DNA from: Aquilaria yunnanensis
Lineage: Eukaryota > Streptophyta > Magnoliopsida > Malvales > Thymelaeaceae
Length of the DNA: 64,000 nt
Assembly (NCBI GenBank): GCA_039654915.1
Contig: CM077593.1
Coordinates: forward strand, 59,278,501-59,342,500
Reading direction: 5' to 3'
In this document: positions 35,085 through 45,136 of the stretch, in pieces
Layout: each line of letters opens with the position of its first letter
Numbering within the stretch: position 1 is the first letter of the stretch
Translations under genes and position numbers: made by a program
The notes under the pieces: generated by a model
What the model was told of the DNA's origin: nothing
Seen by the model: only the letters and a program-made list of their open reading frames with translations
Database searches by the model: none

Positions 35085-36513
35085 CTATTGAACAAAACCT
35101 TCCTCTTGGAGGTCTTGCTCATGTTGGTCCACAACAACAGGTATTTCTGGAGCCATTGCTCCATGTGGTTGAGGTACTCCCTCTAGAGTAGGTGCATGTG
35201 TCCTAGGTGTCCTTATGACACTTGGTTGATCCTCATCTAGGATCTGGCTTAATGAGGTTAAGTCACCACATTCACCAACTTTGGGAAACTCATCCTCCAC
35301 AAAGTTAGCATTCCTTGCATCAAAGATGTTCCCAGTTTTGTGACTTATATCCAAGAACACATAACCCCTAGATTGTTCAGCATAACCAAGGAAGGCACAC
35401 CTCCTCCCTCTTGGACCCAACTTTCCCAAAGGATGGTCCGTTATGTGAACATAAGCTAAACAACCCCAAGGGCGTAAATAGCTTAGGTTAGGAGTTTTCT
35501 TCTTCCAGAACTCATATGGAGAAGAGTTCACATTCTTGGTGGGTACTCTATTGAGGACATGAACTGCACACAGCAGTGCATCACTCCAATAAATGATGTC
35601 TAAGTTGGCCTTTGCCATCATGGAACGTACCATGTCCATAAGAGTTCTATTTTTTCTCTCAGACACTCCATTCTGTTGGGGTGTCCAAGGAAGAGTGAAC
35701 TCCCTTTCAATACCCTTTAAGTCACAAAATGCCTTGAATGCATTTGATGTATACTCTCCACCCCTATCTGTCCTCAAGGACTTAACCTTCTTACCTACTT
35801 GGTTCTCAACCAAGTGTACATACTTCTCAAAGCATGCCAAGGCCTCTGCCTTGTTTCTTAGTAGGTAGATGTGGGTGAATCGAGTGTAATCATCTGTGAA
35901 TGTGATGAAATACTTAAATCCATTTCTGGATTCAACCCTCATTGGCCCACACAGGTCAGAGTGAACTAAACTTAGTGCCTCACTTCTCCTAGTTGCTTTG
36001 CCAAAAGGCTTTCTTGTGGCTTTGCCCTCTAGGCATGATTGGCAACTTGGAAGGACAACCTTGGTCAAGGAACCTAGCAAGCCACTCTTGGCTAGCTTGT
36101 CCATTCTATCTTGACCAATATGACCCAACCTCTCATGCCATCTCATTTCATTTGTGACCTCTGTCACATAGCAACTAGGACTTGCAACAGAATGGTCAGT
36201 TGGCTTTAACTCATAAAGCCCATTATTAACTGAACAAGTGCATACTATCTGATCATCTTTAATAATAGACACATTATTATTAAAAAATTTAAAGCAATAA
36301 TTGTACTTCAACATACAACTTATAGAAATCAAATTTCTACAAATGTTTGGTACATACAATACATCTATTAGATACAAATATCCAATATCTATAGGAATTC
36401 TACATGTTCCTATGCCTTCTACTTCCAGCCTAGCATCATTTCCCACTGAAACATGCTTAGCTCCTTTTGAGAGCTTCCTGTAGGCCACAAACCAGGACTT
36501 GTCCTGAGCTATG
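35085..36513 (-). CDS. Copia-2 integrase (with TAG at its end)
   Basis: The segment begins at the nested-insertion junction (36513) with the protease C-terminal part (SWFVAYRKLSKGAKHV, VEGIGTCRIP, NICRNLISIS). The pre-integrase zinc motif is RWHERLGHIGQDRM and CQSCLEGK. The core has HSDLCGPM (Asp), RTDRGGEY (Asp) and NGVSERKN (Glu), the D,D,E triad. The C-terminal GCLAYVHI and GYAEQSRGYVFLD chromatin-contact region is present. The linker ends at a single TAG (35085-35087) that looks like a Gln-to-stop change. The first open residue after the junction is not a start codon: the true start is the gag ATG at 46886, across the insertion. Confidence 0.94.
36509..36513. other. Target-site duplication of the gypsy element (CTATG)
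   Basis: CTATG at 36509-36513 and again at 45983-45987. On the minus strand the Copia-2 reading frame resumes exactly across one copy (DSGATDHI then AQDKSW), confirming insertion into the protease. Confidence 0.96.
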
Positions 36514-37360
36514 TGATAGCCGAAGGACTATCGCCTCCACCTGGCCGAACTCCCTGCCACCAGAATGGTCAGGAGATCTGGCGCTACCCGGAGAAAGGTG
36601 GGATCACACACCTCGGAGAAAAGCCGAAGAGCCCGAGCTCGGCACGCCAGGGAACTATTAGCCCCCCGAGGTAGTAAACAGACCGCCTTCGGAAAAGTGG
36701 CACCAGCTAGTGCGGGCCGAACATGATCTTCCCGAAGGCGGAACTCCCTGAATCTGGGAACCCCCGAACTAGGGGCATGTTTCCCGAAGTGGTACGGTCC
36801 GTACTAGAGGATGACCTCACCCAGGGACCTCGGGAGTATGGCAGGAGCATTTAAGGAAGCCTCTGACATGTCGCCCACAGACGTCACAAGCCGCCTCAAA
36901 CGGCGCTCTGACACGCCGACGCCATCAAAGTCACATCATGGCCTGTCTCGGCTCAGGGCTCAAGGAAGCCTGCCACCAGCTACTTGTCCTCTACGCCCAG
37001 ACATTCAGAGAACATCCGACTGAACACGTGTCACGATCTGAACGGGCTGGACACCTCTATAAATACCAGGGAATACACTCTGGCAAAGGGCTGGCAAATA
37101 TCCTGACTGCTCACTCAGAGAAAATACGACCAAGCGAGTTCACTGAACCCTCAGTGCTATTTCCTCTGCCTTCTCTCAGCATCACTGACTTAGGCGTCGG
37201 AGGCTCCTCCCCGGAAAAACACCCCGGGGACCTCCTAACCCACTTTTTCTGAACATCTCAGGCACTCTCCCTTGGGCAAACCGGCCACCAGGCATTCTTC
37301 CTCTCCGGAAGTCCCTCCATCAGTCACCATAACTACCAACGATGAAGCCCCTGGGCATCA
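36514..37360 (+). repeat. 5' LTR of gypsy element (847 bp)
   Basis: Ends TGATAGCCGAAGG and CTGGGCATCA (TGAT..ATCA). The boundary was set by the CTATG duplication; the preceding TG of TGTGATAG belongs to the TSD. Confidence 0.95.
37058..37065 (+). promoter_or_regulatory. TATA box of gypsy 5' LTR
   Basis: TATAAATA in the context CACCTCTATAAATACC; conserved at 45679-45686 in the 3' LTR. Confidence 0.8.
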
Positions 37361-37362
37361 TT

Positions 37363-37380
37363 TGGCGCCGTCTGTGGGAA
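37363..37380 (+). other. Primer-binding site of gypsy element
   Basis: TGGCGCCGTCTGTGGGAA begins two bases after the 5' LTR. TGGCGCCGT fits the 3' end of plant tRNA-Asp; the rest is an imperfect match. The tRNA identity is inference. Confidence 0.75.
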
Positions 37381-37529
37381 CCCGCTCTGAGATCGCCATC
37401 GTTGAAACTCGGCGTTCTAAGGACAGTGGACTCCAGAGGTCTCCTTCCGCGCCTGAGACACAACCGGCTACTGAGCAAACACTCCCAGGGACTTCTGCGC
37501 CTGAGGAAGACCGCCCTCTAGTAATCACT

Positions 37530-39431
37530 ATGAGCTTTATGAGGGAGTTTCAGCGCTCGGTCGTGGCCGAAATGACACAGCAGATGCACCGAAGGTGGTC
37601 ACAGCAGGCACAGGCCCAAAGACCTCCTTCAGCTGCACGCCCTCGAGAGAAAAGCCCGAGGTCGACTCATCGCAGATCGGGAAGCGGAGACCTGCGCGAA
37701 GAGTCGTCTACGGAGAATATACCCCTCGGGAAACGGGCTGTGGGACAAACTGGGTCCAAGCGACCGAAAGTCTCACGGGGAAGGAGTTCGTCGCCAGAGG
37801 CGAGGTCCCTGTCCCCACAGAGCCAAACTCGCTCCCCGAAGAGGCGCCGACGATCTCCCTTCCCAGAGGAAGAGCCTAACGCCACAGCTCTCATGGAAAG
37901 GATACTAGCACGGCTAGACAGGGTGGAAAAGCAGGTAGCTCGCAAACCCGTCTGGGACAGGCTGACGGGACCCTTCTGTGAAGATGGGTCGCCATTCACC
38001 CGGGTCGTGGCCGAGGCAGCCATGCCAGGCGACTTCAGGGTACCTCGGCTGGAGATTTATGATGGCCGCACTGATCCGCAGGCCCATCTGACCAAGTACA
38101 GACGCTGCATGATAATGCATGGTGCTGACGACGCTACCATGTGTAAATGCTTCGAGGTCACCCTGACGGGACCAGCAACTGCGTGGTACAACTCATTGCG
38201 CCCAGGAGCCATCACTGAGCTCCAGGAGTTGTCTACGGCCTTCATGCAACAATTTATTGGAAGCCGGCCAACGGCGAAGATGCCTGTTCAGATGTTTGAC
38301 ATAGAGCAGAGAAACGGAGAAACCATCCGAGACTATGTCGAAAGATTCAACAGGGAAGCTCTAAGCGTCCCGGACTTCCAGCCCAAAATACGCATCCTCG
38401 CCATGACACGGGGCCTTCGGCAAGACTCACAGCTGTTTTATGAGTTCTCAAAGGACCCCCCGGACACCCTCGGAGAATTTTACCGAAGGGCCAAACAGCA
38501 CATGACTGCCGAGGAGCTGAGAATGGCTGGGCCGAAATCCGATCACAACCGCGCCGAAGGGTCCAATCAGCAAGCCCGGCATCCAACCGAACAGGCAGGC
38601 CGACCTCGGAGGATGCGGGGAAGCAAACTTCAAAGCTTCACACCCCTGAGCACTACACGGACAAACATCCTCATGGCGCTGGAAAGGCAGGGGACGCAGA
38701 TTCGGCGGCCAAGGGCCATGACCGCTGATAACAAGAAAAACATCAAGAAGTTCTGCCAGTTTCACCGCAACCACGGCCACGACACCGAAGACTGCTTCCA
38801 ACTGAAGAAGTACAATGAGTCGTTGATAAAACTCGGCCAACTTCAGAAATATCTGCGGATGCCTTCCCCAAAAGGAAGAAAAGATGAGGAAGAAAGGGCC
38901 GAAGATGAGGACTACAACTCCGACAGGCGGAGAAACCGAAGTCCGAAAAAGCGCCCTCCTCCTCCTGCAGGGGTGATACAAACCATCACCACGGGGCTCC
39001 CAGCCTCGGAAAGAAAGCGGAAGGCCAGAGAGATTACGGTCATGGAATATCAGAGTCCGGCAAAGAAACTGGCTCGCAAGGATGGATCCACTGTCATCTT
39101 CCCCCATGACGATCCGCTGCTAATCATGGCAAGGATAGGAAACTGGGACGTCAAAAGAGTGTTGCTTGATGATGGATCAAATACTGACGTCCTATTCTCG
39201 CATTTACTGCCGAATTTGGACATCTCCAGCAGCGAGCTCAAGCCTGTCACCTCACCCACCTTCGGGGTTGGACCGTCCGAACTACCTGTCCTCGGATGGA
39301 TTGATCCCCCCCTGATGATCAAAGGAACTTCGGTCGATGGAACAGTTGAGTTGTACGCCTCCACAATGGCGAGATTTATCGTCATGGACGTTCCTTCTTC
39401 GTACAACGCCATCCTTGGAAGGCAGACATAG
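37530..39431 (+). pseudogene. Gypsy gag-protease, ends in premature TAG
   Basis: The first ATG in frame is at 37530 (MSFMREF); the frame is open upstream into the LTR but only from a TTG. The N-terminus is Arg/Ser-rich and disordered. The capsid-type Retrotrans_gag region is recognisable by YDGRTDPQAHLTKYR, LTGPATAWYNSL, FMQQFIGSRP and RDYVERFNRE. The zinc knuckle CQFHRNHGHDTEDC (38754-38795) has the CX2HX4HX4C form. The aspartic protease follows at about 39145-39200 (RVLLDDGSNTDVLF) with downstream MDVPSSYNAILGR. A TAG at 39429-39431 replaces what is most likely Trp. The frame continues without shift into the next segment. Confidence 0.9.
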
Positions 39432-39836
39432 GGAAACCTGCACATTCGCCCTGACGTGAAGTACTTGACTATCACATTCGCCACCAAGGATGGGGATGCA
39501 GAGGTCTTCATAGATCAAGCCGAGGTGAGGAAGGTGTTTGTAAAAGCACGAAAAGCTCCGCCAAATAACCTCGCACAAACAATGGAGGCAAAGGCACCAG
39601 AGAAGGACAAAGAAGGAGATCCCACGAGAGCGGAAATGGAAACAGTGGAACTTGTCCCAGGACAATTTACCCGAATAGGGAAGAGCTTGCCCGAAGATGA
39701 CAAGAAAAACCTTGTATCTTTTCTACTGGGAAATAAAGATCTCTTTGCCTACTCGCCAAAAGACATGCCAGGGGTGCACCCTGGCATAATACAGCATAGC
39801 CTCAAAGTAAGCCTGGAAGCAAAGCCTGTCCGGTAA
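39432..39836 (+). pseudogene. Gypsy protease-RT linker, ends in TAA
   Basis: In frame with the gag-protease before it and the RT after it. It contains the region leading into RT (FTRIGKSLPEDDKKNL, FAYSPKDMPGVHP, EAKPVR). TAA at 39834-39836 is explained by a Gln codon change. No independent start is expected. Confidence 0.85.
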
Positions 39837-40640
39837 AAGAAGCGAAGCATCTCAGCCCATAAGAGCAACTTTGTGAAAACTGAAGTCCAGCGCCTGTTAG
39901 ACGTTGAAGTCATCAGGGAGGTCAAATACCCCGAATGGTTAAGCAACGTGGTGATTGCCACAAAAGAAGGCAGCAGCAAACTCCAGATGTGCATCGACTT
40001 CAGAAACTTGAACGATGCTTGCCCGAAAGACTCATACCCTATTCCGCCAATAGACCAACTGGTAGACTCAACAGCCGAATACGGGCTCCTAAGTTTTCTA
40101 GACGCCTTCAGCGGCTACCATCAAATAAGGATGGACCCCGAAGATGAAGAAAAAACCGCCTTCATCACCGAGGGATGAACATACTGCTACGTCAGGATTC
40201 CCTTCGGGCTTAAAAATGCAGGAGTCACCTACCAAAGGTTGATGAACAAGGTCTTTAAGGACCAAATGGGGAGAAACATGGAGGTGTATGTTGACGATAT
40301 GATAGTCAAAAGCAAGCTCCCTCACAACCACGTTGCAGATCTAGTGGAAACCTTCCAAAAGCTCAGAGCCTTCGGGATTCGTCTCAATCCTGAAAAATGC
40401 ATGTTCGGGGTGACCTCGGGAAAGTTCCTTGGGTACATGGTATCCGAAAGAGGCATCGATGCTAACCCCGAAAAAATTAAGGCTCTGCTCGAGTTCCGAA
40501 CTCCTGCCACAGTAAAAGATGTGCAGAGACTCACCGGAAGAATAACCTCTCTTAGCAGGTTCATTTCCAGGTACGGAGATAGGTGTCAGCCATTCTTCAA
40601 AGTCCTCACTAAGGCAGGAAAAAAGGAAGGCAACCTCGGA
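39837..40640 (+). pseudogene. Gypsy reverse transcriptase, truncated
   Basis: RT motifs in order: LLDVEVIREVKYPEWLSN, MCIDFRNLNDACPKD, FLDAFSGYHQIRM (catalytic Asp), then TGA at 40176-40178 in place of the Trp that usually follows ITEG, then FGLKNAGVTYQRLMN, YVDDMIVKS (active site), LNPEKCMFGV, GFLGY-type KFLGYMVSERGID and RFISRYGDRCQPFF. The frame then runs into a short unrelated tail: RNase H is absent. The downstream integrase is in a different frame, so the sequence between them was deleted around 40610-40635. Confidence 0.92.
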
Positions 40641-40641
40641 A

Positions 40642-41526
40642 ATGGTAACTTCAGCTGACTATCCCTGGCCCTTCGCAGTCTGGGGTATAGACCTTATTGG
40701 GCCACTCCCCTCAGCGCCCGGAGGCGTGAAATTCTGCGTAGTAGCAGTAGATTATTTCTCCAAATGGGTCGAGGCAGAACTGCTAGCAACTATCTCGGCA
40801 AAAGAAGTGCAGAAGTTCGTATGGAAGAACATCGTATGCAGATTTGGCATACCGAGGGTACTAGTGGCTGATAATGGATCCCAATTCACAGACAAAGGAT
40901 TCCAGGAAATTATCAGCGACCTCGGAACAAAGATGCACTTCGCCCCAGTAGCTCACCCCCAAAGCAACGGGCAGGTGGAAGTATCTAACAGGACCATAAA
41001 AGATGGCCTGAAAAAGAGACTGGGGGAAGCAAAAGGGAAATGGCCAGGAGAACTCCAAAGCGTATTATGGAGTTACCGAACGACGGCCGAAAGAGCCACA
41101 GGGGAGACTCCTTTCTCACTCGTCTTCGGAACAGAGGCCATCATCCCTATCGAGATAGTTAGACCATCAGTACGGGTGCAAGTATTTGATGAAGGTGGAA
41201 ATGACGTCGGCCTAAGAACGAAGCTCGACCTCGTCGGTGAAAACAGAGAAATAGCTGAGTTGAGAAGAAAAGCTTTCCAGCAAAGGGTGGCCGCGGCTAT
41301 AAATTTACGAGCTAGGCCAAAAGAAATCAAGAAAGGGGACCTCGTTCTCCGAAAGACTGACTTTGCACCCCGAAAGCCATCCCACGGGGTACTTCGCGCG
41401 AACTGGGAAGGACCTTATCTGGTTCTTGCCGAAGTACAAAAAGGCGTGTACAAACTTGGCGACACCGAAGGCGTAGAATTGAAAAACACTTGGCACTCAG
41501 ACGCCCTGAAGAAATTCTACGCTTAA
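40642..41526 (+). pseudogene. Gypsy integrase core and C-terminus, lacking its zinc finger
   Basis: Integrase catalytic core: WGIDLIGPLP (Asp), VADNGSQFTD (Asp), NGQVEVSNR (Glu). The C-terminal part follows with WSYRTTAERATGETPFSLVFG, KGDLVLRK and FAPRKPSHGVLRANWEGPY, ending WHSDALKKFYA and TAA. The core begins only ~15 residues after the open frame starts, so the N-terminal HHCC finger, normally about 100 residues upstream, is gone with RNase H. The ATG at 40642 is incidental. Frame differs from RT. Confidence 0.93.
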
Positions 41527-42045
41527 GATGGAGCGGGAGGATTGTGTTGTACAAAAAATACCCTAAGTACAGAATGTCCTTGAGAAAAATTCTTAAGTGT
41601 ACAAAATGGTGCAAGACAGAATTCCGCGAAGGTGTTCGCCGTGATAAAGCGCAGATGTGATTTTCCGAAGTCCCTTGAGCCATCACACTCAGAAAAATGG
41701 AAAACAAAAAATCTTGCGAAAGTACTCGCCGCAAAAAGCGCAGAATAATTTTTTGTGATTACAGGTTTCCCGAAGTCTCTTGAGCGAACTTGTTCGGGAC
41801 GATGGAAATGCGAAATCTTGCAAAAAGACTTAGCCATAAGATATATTCATTGAGAATGATCAGGCTTACAAAGAAGAAGTGCCCGAAGAAGGAGCACAAA
41901 AACGAAGAGGAAAAAAGGAAAAGGCCCCTAAAACAGCCTAAGGGTTCTCGGCGTCCCGGGAGCCACCAGCCTCTGTGCCCTTTTCCACCACCTTCGGCGC
42001 CGGAATTTTGGAAGGAAGGTTCAGGTGCTCGATTTTTGACCAGGC
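41527..42045. other. Tail-to-tail spacer between gypsy integrase and the antisense gene
   Basis: About 520 bp without a recognisable gene. It contains two imperfect copies of a segment with TTCGCCGTGATAAAGCGCAG / CTCGCCGCAAAAAGCGCAG, each followed by CCGAAGTC and CTTGAGC (about 41633-41690 and 41722-41785). Both genes point into it, so it should hold the transcription ends. Confidence 0.7.
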
Positions 42046-42627
42046 TCACCGAGGCCCCTCGGGAATGTTCAGAGCTTCTAAAAAAGAGAGGTCCAGACCT
42101 GGGAACCTCTGAAGGACTTGATGCCGAGCAAGGCAGAACCCGTCCTGGAAGGCGACCTTAGTCATTTCGTCGGATTTGTCCTTCTCAACCTCAAGGTCCT
42201 CGAGCTCGTCCTTCAAATCTGCAACCTCCTTCTTCAGCGCATTCATCCTCTTCTTCGCGTCGGGCTCCTTCTTCAAAGACTTGACCTCAGCTTCAAGAGC
42301 TTTTTTCTCAGTCACCAACGACCGTATGAGATTGTCAGAATCTGACTTATCTTTGAGAAGGTCTTGGTTGGCAGCAAGCATCCCCGCCACCTGATCGCCG
42401 AGGTCAGCAATCTTCAGGGAGAAGTCCTTCTCAAGGTCTTCCTTTTCCTTCTGGAACTCCTCCCGAAGGGCAGCAACTTCTTTCTTCGCAGCATCTGCCA
42501 GCTGCTGGTTCTTGGCGGTCAATTCTGAGCACGTGACTTTCACTTTTTCTAAGGCCTCTAAGGCCGAAGCTCGGAACGCCGTCTGCCTGGCCACCCGAAC
42601 TCGGAGAAAGCCGGCGTACCCCAGCAG

Positions 42628-42706
42628 CTGCGAAAAGATGAACGCAAGGTTAATAAGAGCCAAGCACTTAGGAAAATTTGAAGGGAGAAAGGTGTGAAGA
42701 GCATAC
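42628..42706 (-). other. Intron 3 of the antisense gene (79 bp)
   Basis: Minus strand begins GTATGCTCTTC after CAG and ends CTTTTCGCAG. Phase 0. Its length of 79 is not a multiple of three, so reading through it cannot keep both flanking frames. Confidence 0.8.
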
Positions 42707-42966
42707 CTGAGCAGCATGCTCGATAACTTTCGTGGCGAGGGTGTCATCGCCCGGATGGGCCGCCGCAATAGCCTTGAAGGAGGCCTCTGTAAGCACCCCC
42801 TTCAAAATCTGCTTCGCCATTTCAGGACAGTCCTCGGAGTACAAGTTCATGTCCTCCGTGAATGTTCAGAAAGGCTCTTTGGGTATCTTCCCTTGCGGGA
42901 CTTTGGCATCGCGAAGGGCCCGCTTCGTCGCGTGTTCGGCCGCCCAGTTCGGAGTAAGCAACTCCC

Positions 42967-43051
42967 CTGCATGGCGAAAATAAGAAGCAGGTTAGAGACA
43001 AAGGAAATTTCAGAAAAAAAAAGAGCCACAGTTGTTCTGAAAACAACAAAC
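42967..43051 (-). other. Intron 2 of the antisense gene (85 bp)
   Basis: Minus strand begins GTTTGTTG and ends GCCATGCAG, with a poly-T tract between. Without splicing the downstream frame (LLTPNWAAEH) is lost; with splicing it is restored. Confidence 0.8.
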
Positions 43052-43462
43052 CTGGCGGCACTTCGACCACGACGTCCTCGGAGTCCTGAGACCCCTCGGT
43101 CGAAATCCCCTCGCCTTTCTTCCTGCGCCGCTCCTCGGCGGAAGGAGCCTCTACCACGGCCTCCAGAAGGGCCTGCGGCGCTGAAGGGCTCTGGGGAGGG
43201 ACGTCGGCGGAAGGAACCTCGGCAGCAGCAGGGGCCTCGCCAGCAGCCTCGGGCGGTGGAATCTCAGCTGCCCCAGGCTCCTCGGCAGCCTCCTCGGAAA
43301 TTTCTTGCTGAGGAAGCTGGGCAGTTTTCTTTGGCCGTTTTGCCAAAGGACCAGCGCCAGTAGACTTCCGCCTTCGGGAAGCCGCCTTCTTTGTCTGATC
43401 GCCCTTCTCCACCTGGCCGGAGAAAAGGGACTTGTAGAATGCAGCAGTCCCGTCCCCCATCT

Positions 43463-43530
43463 CTGAAAAAGAAAAAAGACATCAACGTAAGTCCGAGGGA
43501 AAAACTGCAAGGGAGTAGAAGATAACTTAC
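43463..43530 (-). other. Intron 1 of the antisense gene (68 bp)
   Basis: Minus strand begins GTAAGTTATC and ends CTTTTTCAG after a T-rich tract. It contains in-frame differences that would shift the protein if retained. Splicing joins codon AAG and the frame of exon 2. Confidence 0.8.
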
Positions 43531-44620
43531 TTTCGAAAAGCGTTTCGAAAGAAACTTCCTCCCGAAGGAGCTGCACCAACCAGGAGTCCTTCCCGGTGAT
43601 AGCAGGAGCTGGCATCTCGAGGTCAGTCTCATGCTCCTTGACCACCCCTAACTCCCGAAGGACCTCTTCGGTCATCAACCTCTAGTTAATGGGGAAGGGG
43701 TATAGGGAGCGCGGAGCGACCTCGGGAGCCCAGTCGGACACGGCGCGAATACATCCGTCGAAGTCCTCGAACACGGGAGCCAACTCTGGAGTCAGCAGTA
43801 TCCGCGGATCAACGACGTCCACATCCAGGTTTCCCCGAGCCCATTTGGTCGGAACATACGACCAGGCCTCATCTATCTTCAGGAAGAAGAATTTTTGTTG
43901 CCACCCTCGCCAACTGTCCTTAGTGGCAAAAGTGAACATGAATTTTTTGCTCCCGGATCCCCGAGGTAGCATGAAATAGAAGCCACCCTTCGGGACCACG
44001 AAGAGCTTGTAGTACTTCATGAAAATTACAAAATGGGGTTTTATCCCGAAGACGCCACACATACAGAGGAAGGCGTTAAAATAGCAGTACGAGTTCGAGG
44101 GAAGCTGATTCATAGCAATGCCATGAAATTGGCAGAACTCGCAAACCATCTTCGGGGGAGGATACCGAAGTCCGGCCTTCAGCTGGGCTCAGAAAACGGT
44201 AACCTCGGTACTAGGGTTTGAAAAAGCATAGTGGTCAGGTCGTGGTAGCCGGGTAATGGCGTAAGAAGGAACAAAGAACTTCTTCTTCCACCTCTCTAAT
44301 TTTTTAGGGGTGGTGCAACAAGGATGAGATAAAAGAGGCTGCCAGCTCTCAGGGATAGGCATTTCGGACAGAAAAATGAGTTCGGAAAAAGGCAAGAAAA
44401 CAACTTCCGGCAAAAACTCGAAAAAACAGAGGTATCAAAAGACTCTGGAAAGAAAAAACCCACCAAAAGACTTGCCAAAATCGGAGGTTGCCGTCGTAAA
44501 AGGTTGCCGGAAAAAGCTCTGTTAAAATAGCTCTGCCGCAAAAGCAAGAGAAAACGCACAGAAAAGGGTAAGCAGGGAAAGAGCAGAAGCAAAAGCAAAA
44601 GGGGCTATGACGGAATGGGC

Positions 44621-44636
44621 TACTTATAGGCCAATG
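44621..44636 (-). promoter_or_regulatory. Candidate promoter of the antisense gene (TATA and CCAAT)
   Basis: On minus, CCATTGG runs directly into CCTATAAGTA; TATAAGTA occupies 44628-44621. It lies about 260 bp upstream of the ATG at 44362, with a pyrimidine-rich stretch between that would be the 5' UTR. Confidence 0.6.
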
Positions 44637-45136
44637 GTGGGTAACTGAAACGACGTCATAAGTGCCCTTTGAAGGTGAACCGTCGCCGTAACTGCACTCT
44701 GCGCCTGAAAAGATGCGCTCTCTGTAAACGACGCGACTCTCCTCCAATGACAGTGCGCCATGTGTCAACCATCGCGCCAAAATAGGAGACACGTCTTCTG
44801 ACATCCCTAAAAAACTGGGACGCGTCGCTCGAACTGACGCGCTTGGCCATCAGACGCGACGCTGCACAGACCTGCAAAAGCAAAGAAGCAGGTTGCCTCA
44901 AAGACACCAAAAGACAGGCTATGGCCGAATAGCCCATACCTTCGGGCAAGAGCTGTATCTTCGGCACAGACTTTGCCTCGGAGACACCAAAAAACAGGCC
45001 AAGGCCGAGCAGCCCACACCTTTGGGAAAGAGGTGTACCTTCGACACAGGTGTTACTCTCTATAGACTCCCAAAGAACATCCTCGGAAAGAAAAAAAAAC
45101 TGAAGTCTTCACTTCGGCTTTCCAAAGGGGGGCATG
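44637..45136 (+). other. Gypsy 3' region: 80-bp duplication and polypurine tract
   Basis: About 500 bp with no gene. Two imperfect 80-bp direct repeats start at TGCCTC (44894 and 44974) and share GACACCAAAA and CAGGC. The polypurine tract AAAGGGGGGCA at 45124-45134 lies just before the 3' LTR. Confidence 0.75.

Larger units (their letters stand above)
42046..44362 (-). pseudogene. Antisense four-exon gene inside the gypsy element (694 aa if uninterrupted)
   Basis: Exons (minus): 44362-43531, 43462-43052, 42966-42707, 42627-42046; total 2085 nt = 695 codons including TGA, frame kept at every junction. Exon 1 resembles the N-terminal domain of plant 'putative gypsy-type transposon' proteins (PKGGFYFMLPR, RGWQQKFFFL). 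Exon 2 is Ala/Glu/Pro-rich with a basic nuclear-localisation-like stretch (RRRKSTGAGPLAKRPKK). Exon 3 is helical (LLTPNWAAEHATKRAL, HPGDDTLATKVIEHAAQ). Exon 4 is a ~130-residue coiled coil ending FPGLDLSFLEALNIPEG. Stops at 44189-44191 (TGA), 43682-43684 (TAG) and 42866-42868 (TGA) inactivate it. Extra, sometimes antisense, ORFs between integrase and 3' LTR are known in the Tat lineage; the function is unknown. Confidence 0.82.

Noticed and set aside
36512..36513. Gypsy LTR starting at TGTGATAG (36512)
   Set aside because: The duplication CTATG fits only if the LTR starts at 36514 (TGATAG); the preceding TG belongs to the target site.
38448..39107. 219-codon minus-strand frame opposite gypsy gag
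   Set aside because: Shadow of the GC-rich gag coding strand, with no start context or domain.
42046..42768. 240-codon minus-strand frame as a stand-alone gene
   Set aside because: Its first part reads through intron 3; only 42627-42046 is exon 4 of the larger antisense gene.
42822..43460. 212-codon minus-strand frame as a stand-alone gene
   Set aside because: After 43052 it reads into intron 2 and then the wrong frame; the first part is exon 2.
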